Assembly (NCBI RefSeq): GCF_963583255.1
Contig: NC_084809.1
Location: 9,526,215 to 9,590,214 of the forward strand
Length of the DNA stretch: 64,000 bases
Source of the DNA: Pyrus communis
Lineage: Eukaryota; Streptophyta; Magnoliopsida; Rosales; Rosaceae
Direction: 5' to 3'
The first letter of the stretch is position 1. Each line of letters begins with the position of its first letter. Positions 33,505 to 45,828 of the stretch are shown here, piece by piece. The notes below the pieces were generated by a model that saw nothing but the letters and a program-made list of their open reading frames with translations, was not told the origin of the DNA and did no database searches. The translations under genes and the position numbers were made by a program.

Positions 33505-34494
33505 TATAGTAGCTACTTATATCATCAAGGACTATTCAACCAAGTTTTGCTATTAATGTCGACAAAGTAAAAAGTTCACCAAATTGAAAAGAGACAAATT
33601 CCATTTTTAAGAGTAATTGAAAAACGTGGAATAAGGGCCTATAGTTTATACCCCAAATGTCATTCTTGGGTGTTTATAATGAGTGAATAAACTCACTAAT
33701 ATGGCATGATGCTTCATAGTAGAGACATGAGTATGTTTGTCATCATATATGTAACCATATTTCTATAAATACAAGGTTTCTTTGGATAGAGATTTATGGC
33801 ATATGGAGACTGCATACTAACCACTTGAGAATTTATTGTCGAAGAAATTTCTTAAAGAATGAAAATGCCGTGAAATCTTTATCAAAGATTTCAAAGAAAG
33901 ATCCCAAAGCTCAAAGTATGTACTCAGTAGTCGGTACCAATACATTGTACTCTGTATAAATTTGGTATAAATTGCCTCAATGAGTACTCTTATTAGTTCA
34001 AACTAAATTTACATTGTTGCAATATACTGTTAAAGAATTCACATAATTGTATAGTAATATCGAAAGCCTTATGAGGCTATTTTTATACATGGCTTATATT
34101 CGCCATGAGACTTAGTGAAGTGGTTTTTTTTTATTCAGCTTGTATATTTTTTCTTTTAGGATTTCTCTAACCTTTACAGGTATACAAAAAGCTATTGTCA
34201 ACTGCTGATAAACTCATGCGCTTCTCAGGATCAAGTTCTACCTAAGTTCAATTTCTTGAAAACAAAAGTCACATTACTTCAAACTTGATAAAGATGGCTA
34301 GTCGAATGAGGGTTTACTATCATTAGGGGTAGACACTTATCCAGCGAAGTTATTCATTAGGGGGAGTCTCAATTATATGCTGCAACTGAAATATAAGAGT
34401 GATGTGCTCATTTCTCTTCGACTAGAATTTTATCCCACTGGTTTTTCCTGACAAGGTTTTAGTGAGGTTGCATTATTGGCGTCCAACACCTTAC

Positions 34495-35962
34495 TAGGGT
34501 TGGGTTCGGTTGGCAAAACATGCCAAATTTCTTGTGCCACCTGCCAGCGATATATACACAATTACCAAAAATCAGTTACTGTCAACCAACCTGTCTTCTT
34601 GTGGCTACAAAAAATCGGTTCAGCCAAAATTATTGGCTGGTTCGATTGGTAAATAGCACAACCGATGGTTTGCGAATAATCTACAAAAACAACAGCTCAA
34701 GATCATGCACCAACCCAAAAAAGAGAAAAAGAAGTTGATGTAGCAAATTTTCAATTGATGATAAGCCAACATAATCATGACTTAACAAATTAAAATGAAA
34801 ATCAAATCAAAACTTAATAAGCCAAGAACAATGTCAGCAAACATAATTCAAATAGTTATAAGTTCACAAACTCAAAAGTCTAACTAATATAATTGTTTAA
34901 ATTCAATTGTAGCGACTAATGCATAAACAAAAAACTCAAAATTCAAAAGTATGGTTCTGGTTATAAGATTCCCTTATTATAATCCCAAAACAAATAACTT
35001 CTTGTTTTGATAATGCAACATCACTGAAGTTGTGACATCCCACATCGCCCAGAGGAGTGATCCTTATATGTATATTTCCATCTCTACCTAGCATGAGGCC
35101 TTTTGGGAGCTCACTGGCTTCGAGTTCCGTCGGAACTCAGAAGTTAAGCAAGAAGGAGGCTAGAGCAATCCTATGATGGGTGACCCACTAGGAAGTTGCT
35201 CGTGAGTTCCCAAAAACAAAACCGTGAGGGAATGGTAAGCCCAAAGCGGACAATATTGTGCTACGGTGGTGGAGTAGGCTCGGGAAGTGATCCGCCCTGG
35301 CCGAGATGTGACAATTTGGTATCAGAGCCTAACCCTAGTCGCGTGTGTGCCGACGAGGACGTCGGGCCCCTAAGGGTGGTGGATTGTGACATCTCACATC
35401 GCTCAGGGGAGTGAACCTTATATGTATATTCTCATCTCTACCTAGTACGAGGCCTTTTGGGAGCTCACTGACTTCGGGTTCCGTCGGAACTCTGAAGTTA
35501 AGCGAGAAGGAAGCTAGAGCAATCCCATGATGGGTGACCCACTGGGAAGTTGCTCGTGAGTTCCTAAAAACAAAACCGTGAGGGAATGGTAAGCCCAAAG
35601 CGGACAATATCGTGCTACGGTGATGGAGTGGGCTCGGGAAGTGATCCGCCCCGGCCGGGATGTGACAGAAGTAGCAACAACCAATGCATGTGAAATCTTC
35701 CATGAATCAATTCTTCGAAGCACTTGGAATTGATGTTCCTGCTTAAGATGTAGAACCATCATCTATTTCAATTGAAATGTTATATAAAAAATGTATGATT
35801 AGAATAAGAAGTAATATTGAATAATAAATTAAAAATATCAATAAACACTGGATTGAAGTACTATAATTAGAATTAGAAAAAATATAGCAATACTTACATT
35901 TTTCCAGTTCTTCACATGTCAAGCATGTAAAAAATACCTAAAATATGTAAATAGAAAGAAAA

Positions 35963-36025
<63 letters not shown>

Positions 36026-36200
36026 TAGGTATGGCATACCGACGGTATACAAAATCCAATACCAAAGCCAAACCATTGATTGTCAGTTCAGTATAATGCC
36101 AACCGATTATGAAAAAATGTCAAAATTATACCATACCATTATGAACCGACCGGTATGGTTTGGTCAGTAAATCGATTTATCGCAAAAAATTTCACCCCTA
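34495..36200. mobile_element. Non-autonomous hAT-type element split by a Cassandra insertion
   Basis: A perfect 8-bp duplication CACCTTAC flanks it (34487-34494 and 36201-36208). The ends are TAGGGTTGGGTTCGGTTGG and ...TTTCACCCCTA, i.e. TAGGGGTGAAA reversed. Cassandra element 2 (35031-35667) sits inside, leaving about 1.06 kb of original element. No transposase ORF. An A run and AT microsatellite (about 35959-36021) lie in the right part. Confidence 0.8.
35031..35667 (+). mobile_element. Complete Cassandra TRIM retrotransposon, element 2
   Basis: A 637-bp element with the perfect duplication GAAGT (35026-35030 and 35668-35672). LTRs lie at 35031-35313 and 35385-35667, with the PBS TGGTATCAGAGCC at 35317-35329. 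A hand alignment of the LTRs shows about 21 substitutions in 283 bp (about 7%), so it is older than element 1. The 5' LTR has lost part of the box A context (GTTAAGCA instead of GTTAAGCG). The 5S-like segments remain recognisable. No coding capacity. Confidence 0.95.
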
Positions 36201-36325
36201 CACCTTACCAATATTTCTTAAAATGTGCTCGATTTTTCTCCCTCATTTTGGTTTTGCCCTACTAGGTTTCTAAGCAAGGATTTATCAAGGCAACTACCAC
36301 TAATTGGTGAACATCCAAGTGAAAG

Positions 36326-36798
36326 TGTTGTAAATAATATTTATTATGTGGTTGTTCACTTTTGGGTAAGTATGTAATATGTAGTTAGTTAAGACCTTTT
36401 TCATGTAAATTTCAAGCCTATAAATAGGCACTCTAATGAGAAGGAAGACGTTCTGAAGGTCAACTACAAATAGAGACACCTCGCCTCCAGCTGTTGTTGA
36501 GAGCTAGTTCTTCTTGTTCTTGGAAAAAAGAGTAATCCACATTGGGCGACTAAAGGCTTTCACTCCTAACCTTCTTGTTTGTAAGCATTGGGAGATAGAT
36601 GTAAGTTCCAAACAAGCCATTTCTTAGATAGCTTCGTGCCTATTCCTGTTAAAGTATTCTACGGGCAGCTCAACCAAAGTACGTCAACTTAAGCCTTTTC
36701 CACTTAAGTATCTAAATATGTTGAATCAATGGATGCCGGCGTACTTTCTCCTCCTAATCCCTGTACATTATCTCTTGCTCTACACATTATTTCTAACA
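36326..36798 (+). mobile_element. Candidate solo LTR (Copia-like)
   Basis: A 473-bp stretch from TGTTGTAAATAATA to TATTTCTAACA has the TGTT...AACA termini typical of plant LTRs. It carries an internal TATAAATAGG promoter-like box about 95 bp in. No matching 5-bp duplication was found, and no PBS or second LTR is seen, so the call is tentative. Confidence 0.4.
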
Positions 36799-36898
36799 CA
36801 GTGTTGCATTGGTGGGCGTAGTAATATTCTTCTTTCCTTCCTACTCGATATTGACTGAGGAGATGAATCGTATACATGATTTTGTTTATGTTTATATG

Positions 36899-37274
36899 TA
36901 GACCTGTAAACGGGTCGGGTTTATTAGGTTTGGGTCAGGTTCAATCCGACCCGTTAAGTTAATAGATCACTTGAACCCAACCCGTTAAGCTAACGGGTCA
37001 CCTGAACCCGACCCGTTAAGCTAACGGGTCACCCGTTTCACCCGTTAACACCTGTTAATAATAATAATAATAATTTTTTGCATAAAGTTTATTTTTTGTT
37101 ATTAAGACTTTACTGAAATTACTAAAACATCCTCAACTAACGGGTGCTAACGGGTTGACTCAAAGTGATCCGTTATTTAACGGGTTCACCCGTTAGCGAC
37201 CCGACCCGTTAAACATCCATCCAAATACTAATATTAACGGGTCGGATCGGGTCGGGTCCAAAATGCCAGGTTTA
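36899..37274. mobile_element. hAT-type MITE rich in AACGGGT repeats
   Basis: A perfect octamer TTTATATG flanks it (36891-36898 and 37275-37282). The termini are TAGACCTG and the reverse complement of CCAGGTTTA. The body is made largely of ACCCGTTAA/TTAACGGGT words on both strands around a short AT-rich centre. The terminus matches the right end of the 1.64-kb element at 20714-22352, so the two may share a transposase source. Confidence 0.8.
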
Positions 37275-37880
37275 TTTATATGGATAAATATTCGCAATAA
37301 CTTGAATTCCAAAACTCTTTCTTTCACAATAAAATAAAATAATAAATAAATAAAATTACAAAACTCTTTGAAGGAGTAGAGAGATGTTAGGTATGTATTA
37401 CTTGGAAATATTGAAATTGAGCCTTGGACTCGATTACCAGAAAACTGGTCCCAACACATCCTCTCTCTCAACAGATGATGAAATAATTACACTAAATCAT
37501 TTGAATTATGTAAAAGGAGATTCGAACCTGGCTAAGTTTGCAACATATTCTTTCATTTGAAACCATTTTTCTTTTCAGTTTCTTTCAGAATTTGCCTTCA
37601 TTTCACTTCAAACTTTTTTTGGTCATTTTTTTACACGTGATCACAAATCAAATTTCTTCTTATTAGTGATGTTTTAGTGGGCTGATCATGTTGACCAAAA
37701 TGTTAATTTGAACGTTAAGCTAAAGCAACACCCAACAGCGATGACTCGTAGGAATGCTGAGTACTCCAGTTTTAAATTACAAATTTGCCCACATGAATTG
37801 CATTGTCTTTACTGGTGAGTTCATAATATAACTGATTTATTCATCAAAATGAAAATTAAAAATTGATTTTTTAGTCAAGA

Positions 37881-38161
37881 TGGTCTCTGAAATTGACAGA
37901 ATTTTTCACTTTTGTCCACTATCAGTCGTTTTGGTCATTTCGTGAAAATTTCCTTTAAATAAGTCATTTCGTGAAAATTTCCTTTAAATAAGGATAAAAT
38001 GACAAAAGTACCCTCATTTTTTGTCAAATCATTTGGCCTATTATTTATTAATTTGAGGGTATTTTTGTCATTTTGGTCCTTATTTAACATAATTTTTCAC
38101 GGTATGACCAAAATGATTGATGGTGGATAACCACTTCTATTAATTCAAAATCTCAGGGACC
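37881..38161. repeat. Inverted-repeat MITE with a perfect 29-bp tandem duplication
   Basis: The ends GGTCTCTGAAATTGA and the reverse complement of TCAAAATCTCAGGGACC are inverted. Inner arms share TTTTGGTCATTT and AAAATGACAAAAGTACCCTC in mirror form. The unit beginning GTCATTTCGTGAAAATTT is repeated exactly at 37934-37962 and 37963-37991. Confidence 0.65.
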
Positions 38162-38438
38162 ACAGTGAGGAGTTATGTCAACCTTAGAAATTATTTTGGC
38201 TATAAAGCTTAAAAAACATATACAAAAAGAAAAATTATAATACAAGTTAATGTCTCCAAAGTCATACAAGAAAGGTGCTTTAGTTTTAAGAAAACCCACA
38301 TTCCACAGTAATGAGATACAATAATATACTTTTATTGTATTTACTGGTACATTTACTTCTCTAGCTACCATTTGCATTACTGCATTTATTGAAGGATAAT
38401 TTTCTCTCAATTGAGTAAAATGTAAAACTACAATAATC

Positions 38439-39061
38439 TAGGGCTGAAAACTTTTTCCAAAAATTCCCAACCAAACAAAAAAAATTCCGATCTCATACTG
38501 AAAATTCTCAACCGATAATACCGAAATTTTCGGGACTCCATATTGAACCGATCCTGAGCTTTCGGTACGGAAATTGGGATTACATATTCAATGGTTCAGG
38601 AATTCCGAACCGAAAAAATATATTTATTTATTTATTTTGATTGCATGCATGTTTAATTTAAGTAGTTTGATAGTAGATTATATTAGAAATAGAAGTATGA
38701 AATTAAGTAGTTTGAAACTTTGGAACGTCAATTTAACTTGGTATGAATGAATTGTTATTTCAATTGGTATATAATTTCAAATTTGTATGAGATAAAAAGC
38801 CTAAATTTTAATAAATATGAAATTGAGCAACAAAATTTCAGGCCAAAAGCCCAAATTTTTGCCCTTAGTCCAAAATCTCTAATTTTAGCCTAAAAACCCA
38901 AAATCAAATCCCGAAATATCAAAAATATTTTGGCTACCCTAAAAATTAGGAATACCAAATTTTTGGTTTGGAATTGGTCTTCAAATTCTCACCCCAAAAT
39001 TTTCAGTTTAGGCTTCGGGATTCCATTTTTGGTTTGGGATCCCATACCAAACCACCCCCTA
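38439..39061. mobile_element. hAT-type non-autonomous element, 623 bp
   Basis: A perfect octamer CAATAATC flanks it (38431-38438 and 39062-39069). The termini are TAGGGCTGAAAA and ...ACCACCCCCTA. The interior has many CCGAACC/GGTTTGG-like words and no ORF. Confidence 0.8.
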
Positions 39062-39072
39062 CAATAATCAAC

Positions 39073-39206
39073 TAGCCGTTAGTTCAATGGTGATTGTCTC
39101 CACTCGGTTGGAGAGGTTGGACTCGTATAAATATGAGTACGGTACATATACTTATGATGATGAGTACAATAAACCAATATTAGAAGCGCAATTTAAAAAA
39201 AAAAAT
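39073..39206 (+). mobile_element. tRNA-derived SINE
   Basis: A polymerase III A box TAGTTCAATGG (39080-39090) matches the consensus fully. A B box GGTTGGACTCG (39115-39125) matches 9 of 11 positions. An A-rich tail follows at about 39192-39203. No target duplication was identified. It is a different family from the copies at 2849 and 45829. Confidence 0.6.
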
Positions 39207-39209
39207 CTT

Positions 39210-40680
39210 TATAAACATTTCATCGTTTGTTAATTAACAATAATCAAAATGAAAAATTAAGATTATAGTAGCAACCTAAAGAACATCAATACAATTTAGA
39301 AATGGGAAGAAACTAGTACTGGTTGTACAACTTAACCATTGCATTTTCTTTCTCTCGTTGCATGATGAAAGCGCAAAGAACAAAAAGCATGCACTCAAAC
39401 ATAGCCGTCCAATACAAACTGAAACTTAAGACGAAAATGCAATGAAGTCTTCCTAGTATATTAATATAAGTTTTTTTAATAAACTAGTGAAATCAAAAAA
39501 ATATTATTATCCAATATACTAACCATCTCCACTACAGTATGATTCGAGACGCAACATATTAGATTATAGAGAGTCAAATAAATTTTTGGTTTTTTCATTT
39601 TTTTCGTGATGAGGAAATTTTAAAGATATATGTAAATTAAGAGTATAAAAACATAATTCGAAGTGCGACTCAGCGTTATTAGTTTTACTGATAAACTGAC
39701 TCTAATTTAAAACATATAACTTGCTTAGAAAGAATCTTAATCTCCTACTACTTCTAGACACAGTCAAGTTTGTCGAGCAAACTTCATGATTGTGATATAT
39801 GAACATGATGAACAATCTTTTTATTGCTTTACATGAGAAAGAAGACCTAAAAGGATTTTTCTTGTATTTTTTTAAGACCACCGACACAATGTGTGCGTGT
39901 GTGTGAGTGTGTGTGGTTTGCCAACAGATTGAGGTTAATTTTAAGACTTGGGATCTGCATTGTCTGTGGCCATTCCACTTTCTTGTCCTTTTTTATAAAA
40001 TGGATTATATTCTGGTTAAAGTTAAAATTATTTTAATCACATGCTCATCTTCCTCATTGTCTGCAACCTTAATACAAATTCCATACACCAATACCAACAA
40101 ACTGCTCTCTTTCTTTAACAAGAAGATGGCTGTCAGGGATTTTCTAGTGTATTATATGTTTTTTAACGCTTTAACTGTTAAATTTTTATTTTCAGATATA
40201 ATAATTAAGATCTAACAATTAAAAATTCAAAGTATACAACACTCCAGAACACTATACTCTAAAATTTATACGGAGTAAGAAATTTAGTGCAATATTTTTT
40301 CTTTTCAAAAATCGATATTCTAATATACTTTGAAGTACATAAAAAAAAACTCAATAAGAGCTGAATACATTGTTATAGTTAATTATCTTAACACGTAGTT
40401 ATCGAGGGATTTAATTATGGCTCATTATAACCTTCGTCATCACTTTATTGTATTTACTGTCTGATTTTAGAAACTATTTAATTCCAGTCCAGCAATGGGT
40501 AATACGTGGAAAGGCAACGTTGTGTCTCGGTTTTGTTTCTATAATAGTGGATTAATCAAGCGACTGTTGATGACCCACATGGATTAAACGTTTAACAAAA
40601 TTCTTATATAAAAAAAAAAAAAAAAAAAACATTTCCCCACAAAAGTAATTTCCCATTTCTGGTAGCTTGTGGAGCTTCAT
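39210..40680. other. AT-rich region upstream of the CSLC gene
   Basis: No gene is supported; the short ORFs here lack family features. A TATATAAA at about 40605-40612 followed by an A run is the likeliest TATA region of the CSLC gene. Confidence 0.4.
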
Positions 40681-40719
40681 CATATGTTAGTCAGTGTTCA
40701 AAGAGACCATTCACGCACA

Positions 40720-40721
40720 CA

Positions 40722-40753
<32 letters not shown>
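40720..40753 (+). repeat. CT microsatellite in the CSLC leader
   Basis: An uninterrupted CT tract of about 32 bp lies roughly 310 bp before the CSLC ATG. It is preceded by CACACACA. It is probably transcribed as 5' UTR, although a leader intron cannot be excluded. Confidence 0.7.
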
Positions 40754-40759
<6 letters not shown>

Positions 40760-41060
40760 CTGCATTGCTGCATTTGGTTTGAACTGGTTTTTGTCAAGTT
40801 GTTGCTGTTTTTGATCGATTCTTTTGTACCTGTCCTCAAATGTGTTTGTGAGTTTTCTCACTTTTGGTTTCTAGGTTTTAATGTTTTGTGCCAAATTTTC
40901 AGTCTTTAGTGCTGGTTCTGCTTTATGTGCTCAGTTCTGAAATGGGTTTTTAAGATTTTCAATGTTGGGATCTGGCTTCTGTAGATTTACTGTTCATAGT
41001 TGGATTTCTGTTTTTTTTTTACTACTTCAGAAGTTAAAGTTTGAAGCTTGAGAGCAAAAA

Positions 41061-43658
41061 ATGGCTCCAAGCTTAAATTTTTCAAGGTGGTGGGGAAAGG
41101 AGAGTACAAGTAAGGGAAATCCAGTGGTGGTAACAATGGAGAACCCTAATTACTCAGTGTTGGAGATAAACGGTCAAGATGAAGTTTTGAGGCCAGTTGA
41201 TAAGGACAGAGGGAAGAATGCTAAGCAATTTACATGGGTTTTGCTTCTAAAAGCCCACAAAGCAGTTGGCTTTGTTTCTTGGATTGGAAACATCGTTTGG
41301 TCATTGCTTGGTTCAATTAAAAAAAGATTGATTTTTGGGACTGTGGAGACTGAGAAATCTGGGAAGGGGAGGATTTTGTATAGGGTTATTATGGTGTTCT
41401 TAGTGATGGCTTTGGCTTTTCTGGCTTTTGAATTGATAGCTCACTTCAAAGGTTGGCATTTGCATATCCCACAGAGTTTGGAGATTAGAGGATGGCTTCA
41501 CTCGGTTTACTTTTCGTGGTTGGAGTTCCGGGCCGGTTACATTGCTCCTGCAATTCAGGGTTTGACTAACTTCTGTGTTGCTCTCTTCTTAATCCAGTCC
41601 GCCGACCGGATGCTGCTGTGTTTAGGTTGCTTCTGGATCAAGTTTAAGAAGATTAAGCCAAAGTTTGAAGTTCCATTGAAGTCAGACGATTTGGAAGCTC
41701 CAGGATGCAATTATCCGAAAGTTCTTGTCCAAATTCCTATGTGTAATGAGAGAGAGGTAACAATCCAATTCTTTTTCGAGTTGTTGTTCGATAAAATTAC
41801 TAACTTGGTTTGGTCCTTTCAGTTCAAATATAAGTAACTTTATAATTGGAAAGATTATTAAAAATGTGTATAACTGTAGAAATTGATGTTTTACTGTTTA
41901 GTAGTTTTCATAGGTCATTCATTCTGTTGGCGACAACGAATGTAACAAAAAATGTATATATAGGTATATGAACAATCTATTTCAGCAGTCTGCCAACTCG
42001 ATTGGCCGAAAGAACGCTTGCTGATTCAAGTTCTGGACGACTCTGATGATGAGAGCATACAATGGTTAATTAAGGGGGAGGTAGCCAAGTGGAACCAAAG
42101 GGGTGTCAATATCATCTATCGCCATCGTTTGGTCAGAACCGGTTACAAAGCTGGAAATCTCAAGTCTGCAATGAATTGTGATTATGTAAAGGACTATGAG
42201 TTTGTTGCAATCTTTGATGCCGATTTCCAGCCAAACCCTGACTACCTCAAGCTCACAGTTCCCCATTTTAAGGTGGCTAGATCTCATTTAGCTCTTTCTC
42301 TATGGTTTCTAGCTATTTCTGCTTTAGGTGACTGATTTTTGTGTGTAATTCTAACTTATGTGGTAGGACAATCCTGAACTCGGGTTAGTTCAGGCTAGGT
42401 GGTCTTTTGTCAACACAGATGAGAACTTGTTGACACGCCTCCAGAACATTAATTTGTGCTTCCACTTTGAGGTTGAACAGCAGGTTAATGGGGTTTTCCT
42501 CAATTTCTTTGGTTTCAATGGTACTGCTGGAGTTTGGAGAATCAAAGCACTTGAAGAATCTGGAGGCTGGCTCGAGCGTACAACAGTAGAAGACATGGAT
42601 ATAGCAGTTCGTGCCCATCTTTGTGGTTGGAAATTCATATTCCTCAATGATGTCAAGGTTACCTTACCTGATCCTATCCTATGTTCAGTTTCCGACTATT
42701 TGGATTCTTCGTTACCTATTTTGTACCTTATCAGAAGCCATTTTCCATGTTGCGAATAATATGGTCAAATGATTTCTCAAGTTTAAGAAACTGATTTTTC
42801 AGGTCCTTTGTGAGCTTCCAGAATCTTATGAAGCTTACAAAAAGCAACAACATCGTTGGCATTCTGGTCCCATGCATCTTTTCCGTTTGTGCCTTCCAAC
42901 AATTATTAGTTCTAAGGTAATGTTGCAATTTGATTCTTCTCTTTGATCAATGTATTGCCCTGAATCAGACCGTTCTGAGAATAACTCTACAAAATGCCAT
43001 ATTGCAGATGAAGTTCTGGAAGAAAGCAAACTTGATACTACTATTCTTTCTTCTTAGGAAGTTAATTCTCCCATTTTATTCTTTCACATTGTTCTGCATA
43101 ATTCTTCCTCTGACAATGTTTGTCCCCGAAGCCGAGCTATCCATGTGGGTTATCTGCTACGTGCCCGTATTTATGTCATTCATGAACATTCTTCCTTCCC
43201 TTAGATCTTTCCCCTTCATTGTCCCTTACCTCCTGTTCGAAAACACAATGTCCGTGACCAAATTCAACGCTATGGTTTCCGGTTTGTTCAAGTTGGGGAG
43301 CTCGTACGAATGGGTTGTCACCAAGAAGGCAGGTCGGTCATCAGAGCCGGACCTGCTAGAATTAGAGGAGAGGGAAACAAAGGCGATGATTCACCCACAA
43401 CTCTACCGAGGAACATCAGATAGTGGCCTCTCGGAGCTCAACAAATTAAACGAACATCAAGAAGCCGCTCCGAAACCTCCTCCTGTGAAGAAACTGAACA
43501 AGATATACAAGAAAGAGCTAGCTCTGGCTTTCTTACTGCTTACTGCTGCACTTAGGAGCCTCCTATCAGCACAAGGAGTCCACTTTTACTTCCTTCTATT
43601 CCAAGGTGTGTCATTTTTACTGGTGGGTCTTGACCTAATTGGTGAGCAGATGAGATAG
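41061..43658 (+). CDS. Cellulose synthase-like C xyloglucan beta-1,4-glucan synthase (CSLC6/CSLC12-like)
   Basis: A Golgi GT2 enzyme that makes the beta-1,4-glucan backbone of xyloglucan from UDP-glucose. The exons 41061-41756, 41964-42272, 42367-42657, 42803-42916 and 43008-43658 are all phase 0 and give 686 aa. An N-terminal hydrophobic region (about 110-205, two or more membrane spans) precedes the catalytic domain. Catalytic residues are visible: DDSDD (257-261), DADFQ (317-321), TVEDMD (408-413) and QQHRW (447-451). The membrane-rich C-terminal half contains [18 protein letters not shown] and [13 protein letters not shown], and the protein ends GEQMR. It is nearly collinear with Arabidopsis CSLC12 as I remember it. 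Which CSLC subgroup it belongs to needs a tree. The leader is CT-rich. Confidence 0.95.
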
Positions 43659-44962
43659 AGATTTGAGGTAAAAAAAATCATGGTAAAAGTTAAAAATAAA
43701 GGGTGAATAAGAGAATGCTTGGTGTCCAAGACTGGAACAGGTAGATGCAAAATAGCTCCTCATTAAAATTGCCCATATAGATTCTTTTCTAGCTATTTTT
43801 TTGTCCTTGTGAATTTTTTTTCTTGGTTTATTTGTGACATACGAAAATTATCGGTGAGTTTTATTTACGTATAAGAATGTAGGCCTTTCACAGTTTTATC
43901 CTATGTATTGCTGCTTCTGTGTGGAGTGTTCTTAGAGGAGCCAGATAGGTTTGTTAATTGTTTGAACTTTCAGATTTTACACATGTATAACTCTGTATAT
44001 TGCATTAGTTGAATTGATACCGCATTCTCTCTCTCTCTCTCAATTTTTTCCCGAAAAAGCGATATTTTAAACTATTGTAATTTAAGAGGAAGGAAAATCG
44101 AACTCTGGTGCAACCAGACTCTATTGCATTTGTCCATTTGTAAAAGGAGTTTGTCTCTTGGGAAAAAAAGGGCGAGCAAAAAATAGTGTCGGCAGGCAAC
44201 GGGGGTGCCTTTAAGTATGCCCTGCTTATGGACATTGAACCCCACAGATCCGTCCTAATTATCTTGCCACTAGTGCTAATAAAGGGTTTCTGGTTGTGGA
44301 TGTGTGCCAATCCCTGTTGCGATAAAGGGACGAATGATGGTGGTAGTAGATGCACAAAGAAAAAGAAGCCCTACCTCATGGAAGCCGTGTGGACCTCTCA
44401 TCACCCACTTCCAATGCATTCATTTTCTTGTGATTTATATTTGAACACTTTTGAAGCGAAATATTAATATGCTTTGGTGTATACTATATATCTGGACTTT
44501 TTGCAAATAAATTTTAGCTGTTAGATTTTTAATTGCAGATCTAAGGATAAATAATTCATGTATAGAAGATACAACGGAGCGTAGTAGAAAATTTTCACTT
44601 TGAATTCAACTTTTGCATTTGTTTGCCCAAGTTTGACTGATGTTTTGTTTTGCTAAAATGACCAAAATACCCCTCCCATCATAAATAGATTATGGGGTTA
44701 CAACCGCCCAAGGACAATGTGTTACATGAAGATGAGAGGCAAAGAGATCCTAAAGTAAAGCATCAAAAGATCCCCAAATAAATGCATATATAAGTAGGTT
44801 GATGGGGTGTCATGCTTATCTTTTGATTCTTTTATATGCTGTGTGGAAGATTATAAGGAAATGGGGGGCTCTAATTCTATTGCTTAATTAAAGAAAGAGT
44901 TGGAAATGAATTTGCAAGAATAGTCAATTTTTTGTGGCATTAGAGAGAATCGAATCCAGAAT

Positions 44963-45101
44963 CTTGAACTTTTCTCGCCACTTGAGAATTGGGGTAACCC
45001 AAAGACTTAAAACTTTCCTCTATTCATCCCCTGGACCTTGAACTTTCCTCGACACTTAAGAATTGGGGCAACCCTAAGACTAAAAACTTCCCTCGATTCA
45101 T
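44963..45101 (+). repeat. Tandem duplication, about 74-bp period
   Basis: Copies at about 44963-45036 and 45037-45101 share CTTGAACTTT, CTCG-CACTT-AGAATTGGGG, AACCC-AAGACT and TTCCTC/TTCCCTC followed by ATTCAT. Confidence 0.75.
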
Positions 45102-45828
45102 GTTGAAACAAACTTTTTGTTTCCTTTATGTCAAAAAAAAGCTTTGGATTTCCTTGCCTTCCCCCATTGACATTCTTTTTCTTCTTTTGAATACAACGAG
45201 ATGTGAACCTACTTCTTCCTTTCATCCTCACAAACCATAAACTTTACTAACTATTACCGAAGTAAAAATGTCACTTTTTTTTTTGTAATCCTTGTGCTAT
45301 GATTGTTCGAGATCGAAAGCGTCAAAAGCAATAAGATGGGAAAATACTAGCACTAGTCGCACATGCATCCAGATTGATCTTAGCCGTCCATTGTAGCATG
45401 CACTCCCCATTACGAGGAGGACATGGTCAGCTTCCCTTCCAATTTATAGTGTGGAGACAAAGCTGGGGGACCTGCAAAACAAGCTAAATAACAAAATGAG
45501 GATTTCGATTCGATTCATTCTTTGTAAGTTGCAGAATAATGGGTCCGTTTTACTCTAGTCAATATTACATTGAAGAAAATTATAAAGTTTCCACAAAAGG
45601 TGACAAACTGATGATTTGATAACTATTTAGTTTTTACTTTTATTTTAAACTGAAAATAAAAAACGGAAATTCATTTTTTCCGAGGTTTCAAAAAAGGAAG
45701 TAATTTTCATACATCATTTTAATCTTTTACACACCCATGTTTAATCATGACTATTGCATTTAATTTATTCAATCCGATAACTATAAATAAAGAGGGATGT
45801 GTGAAAAGCTAAAAAAGGCGTGTAAATG

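Noticed and set aside
33640..34030. Possible LTR fragment with TATAAATACAAGG
   Set aside because: It looks like an LTR promoter region, but no TG/CA termini, target duplication or PBS could be placed.
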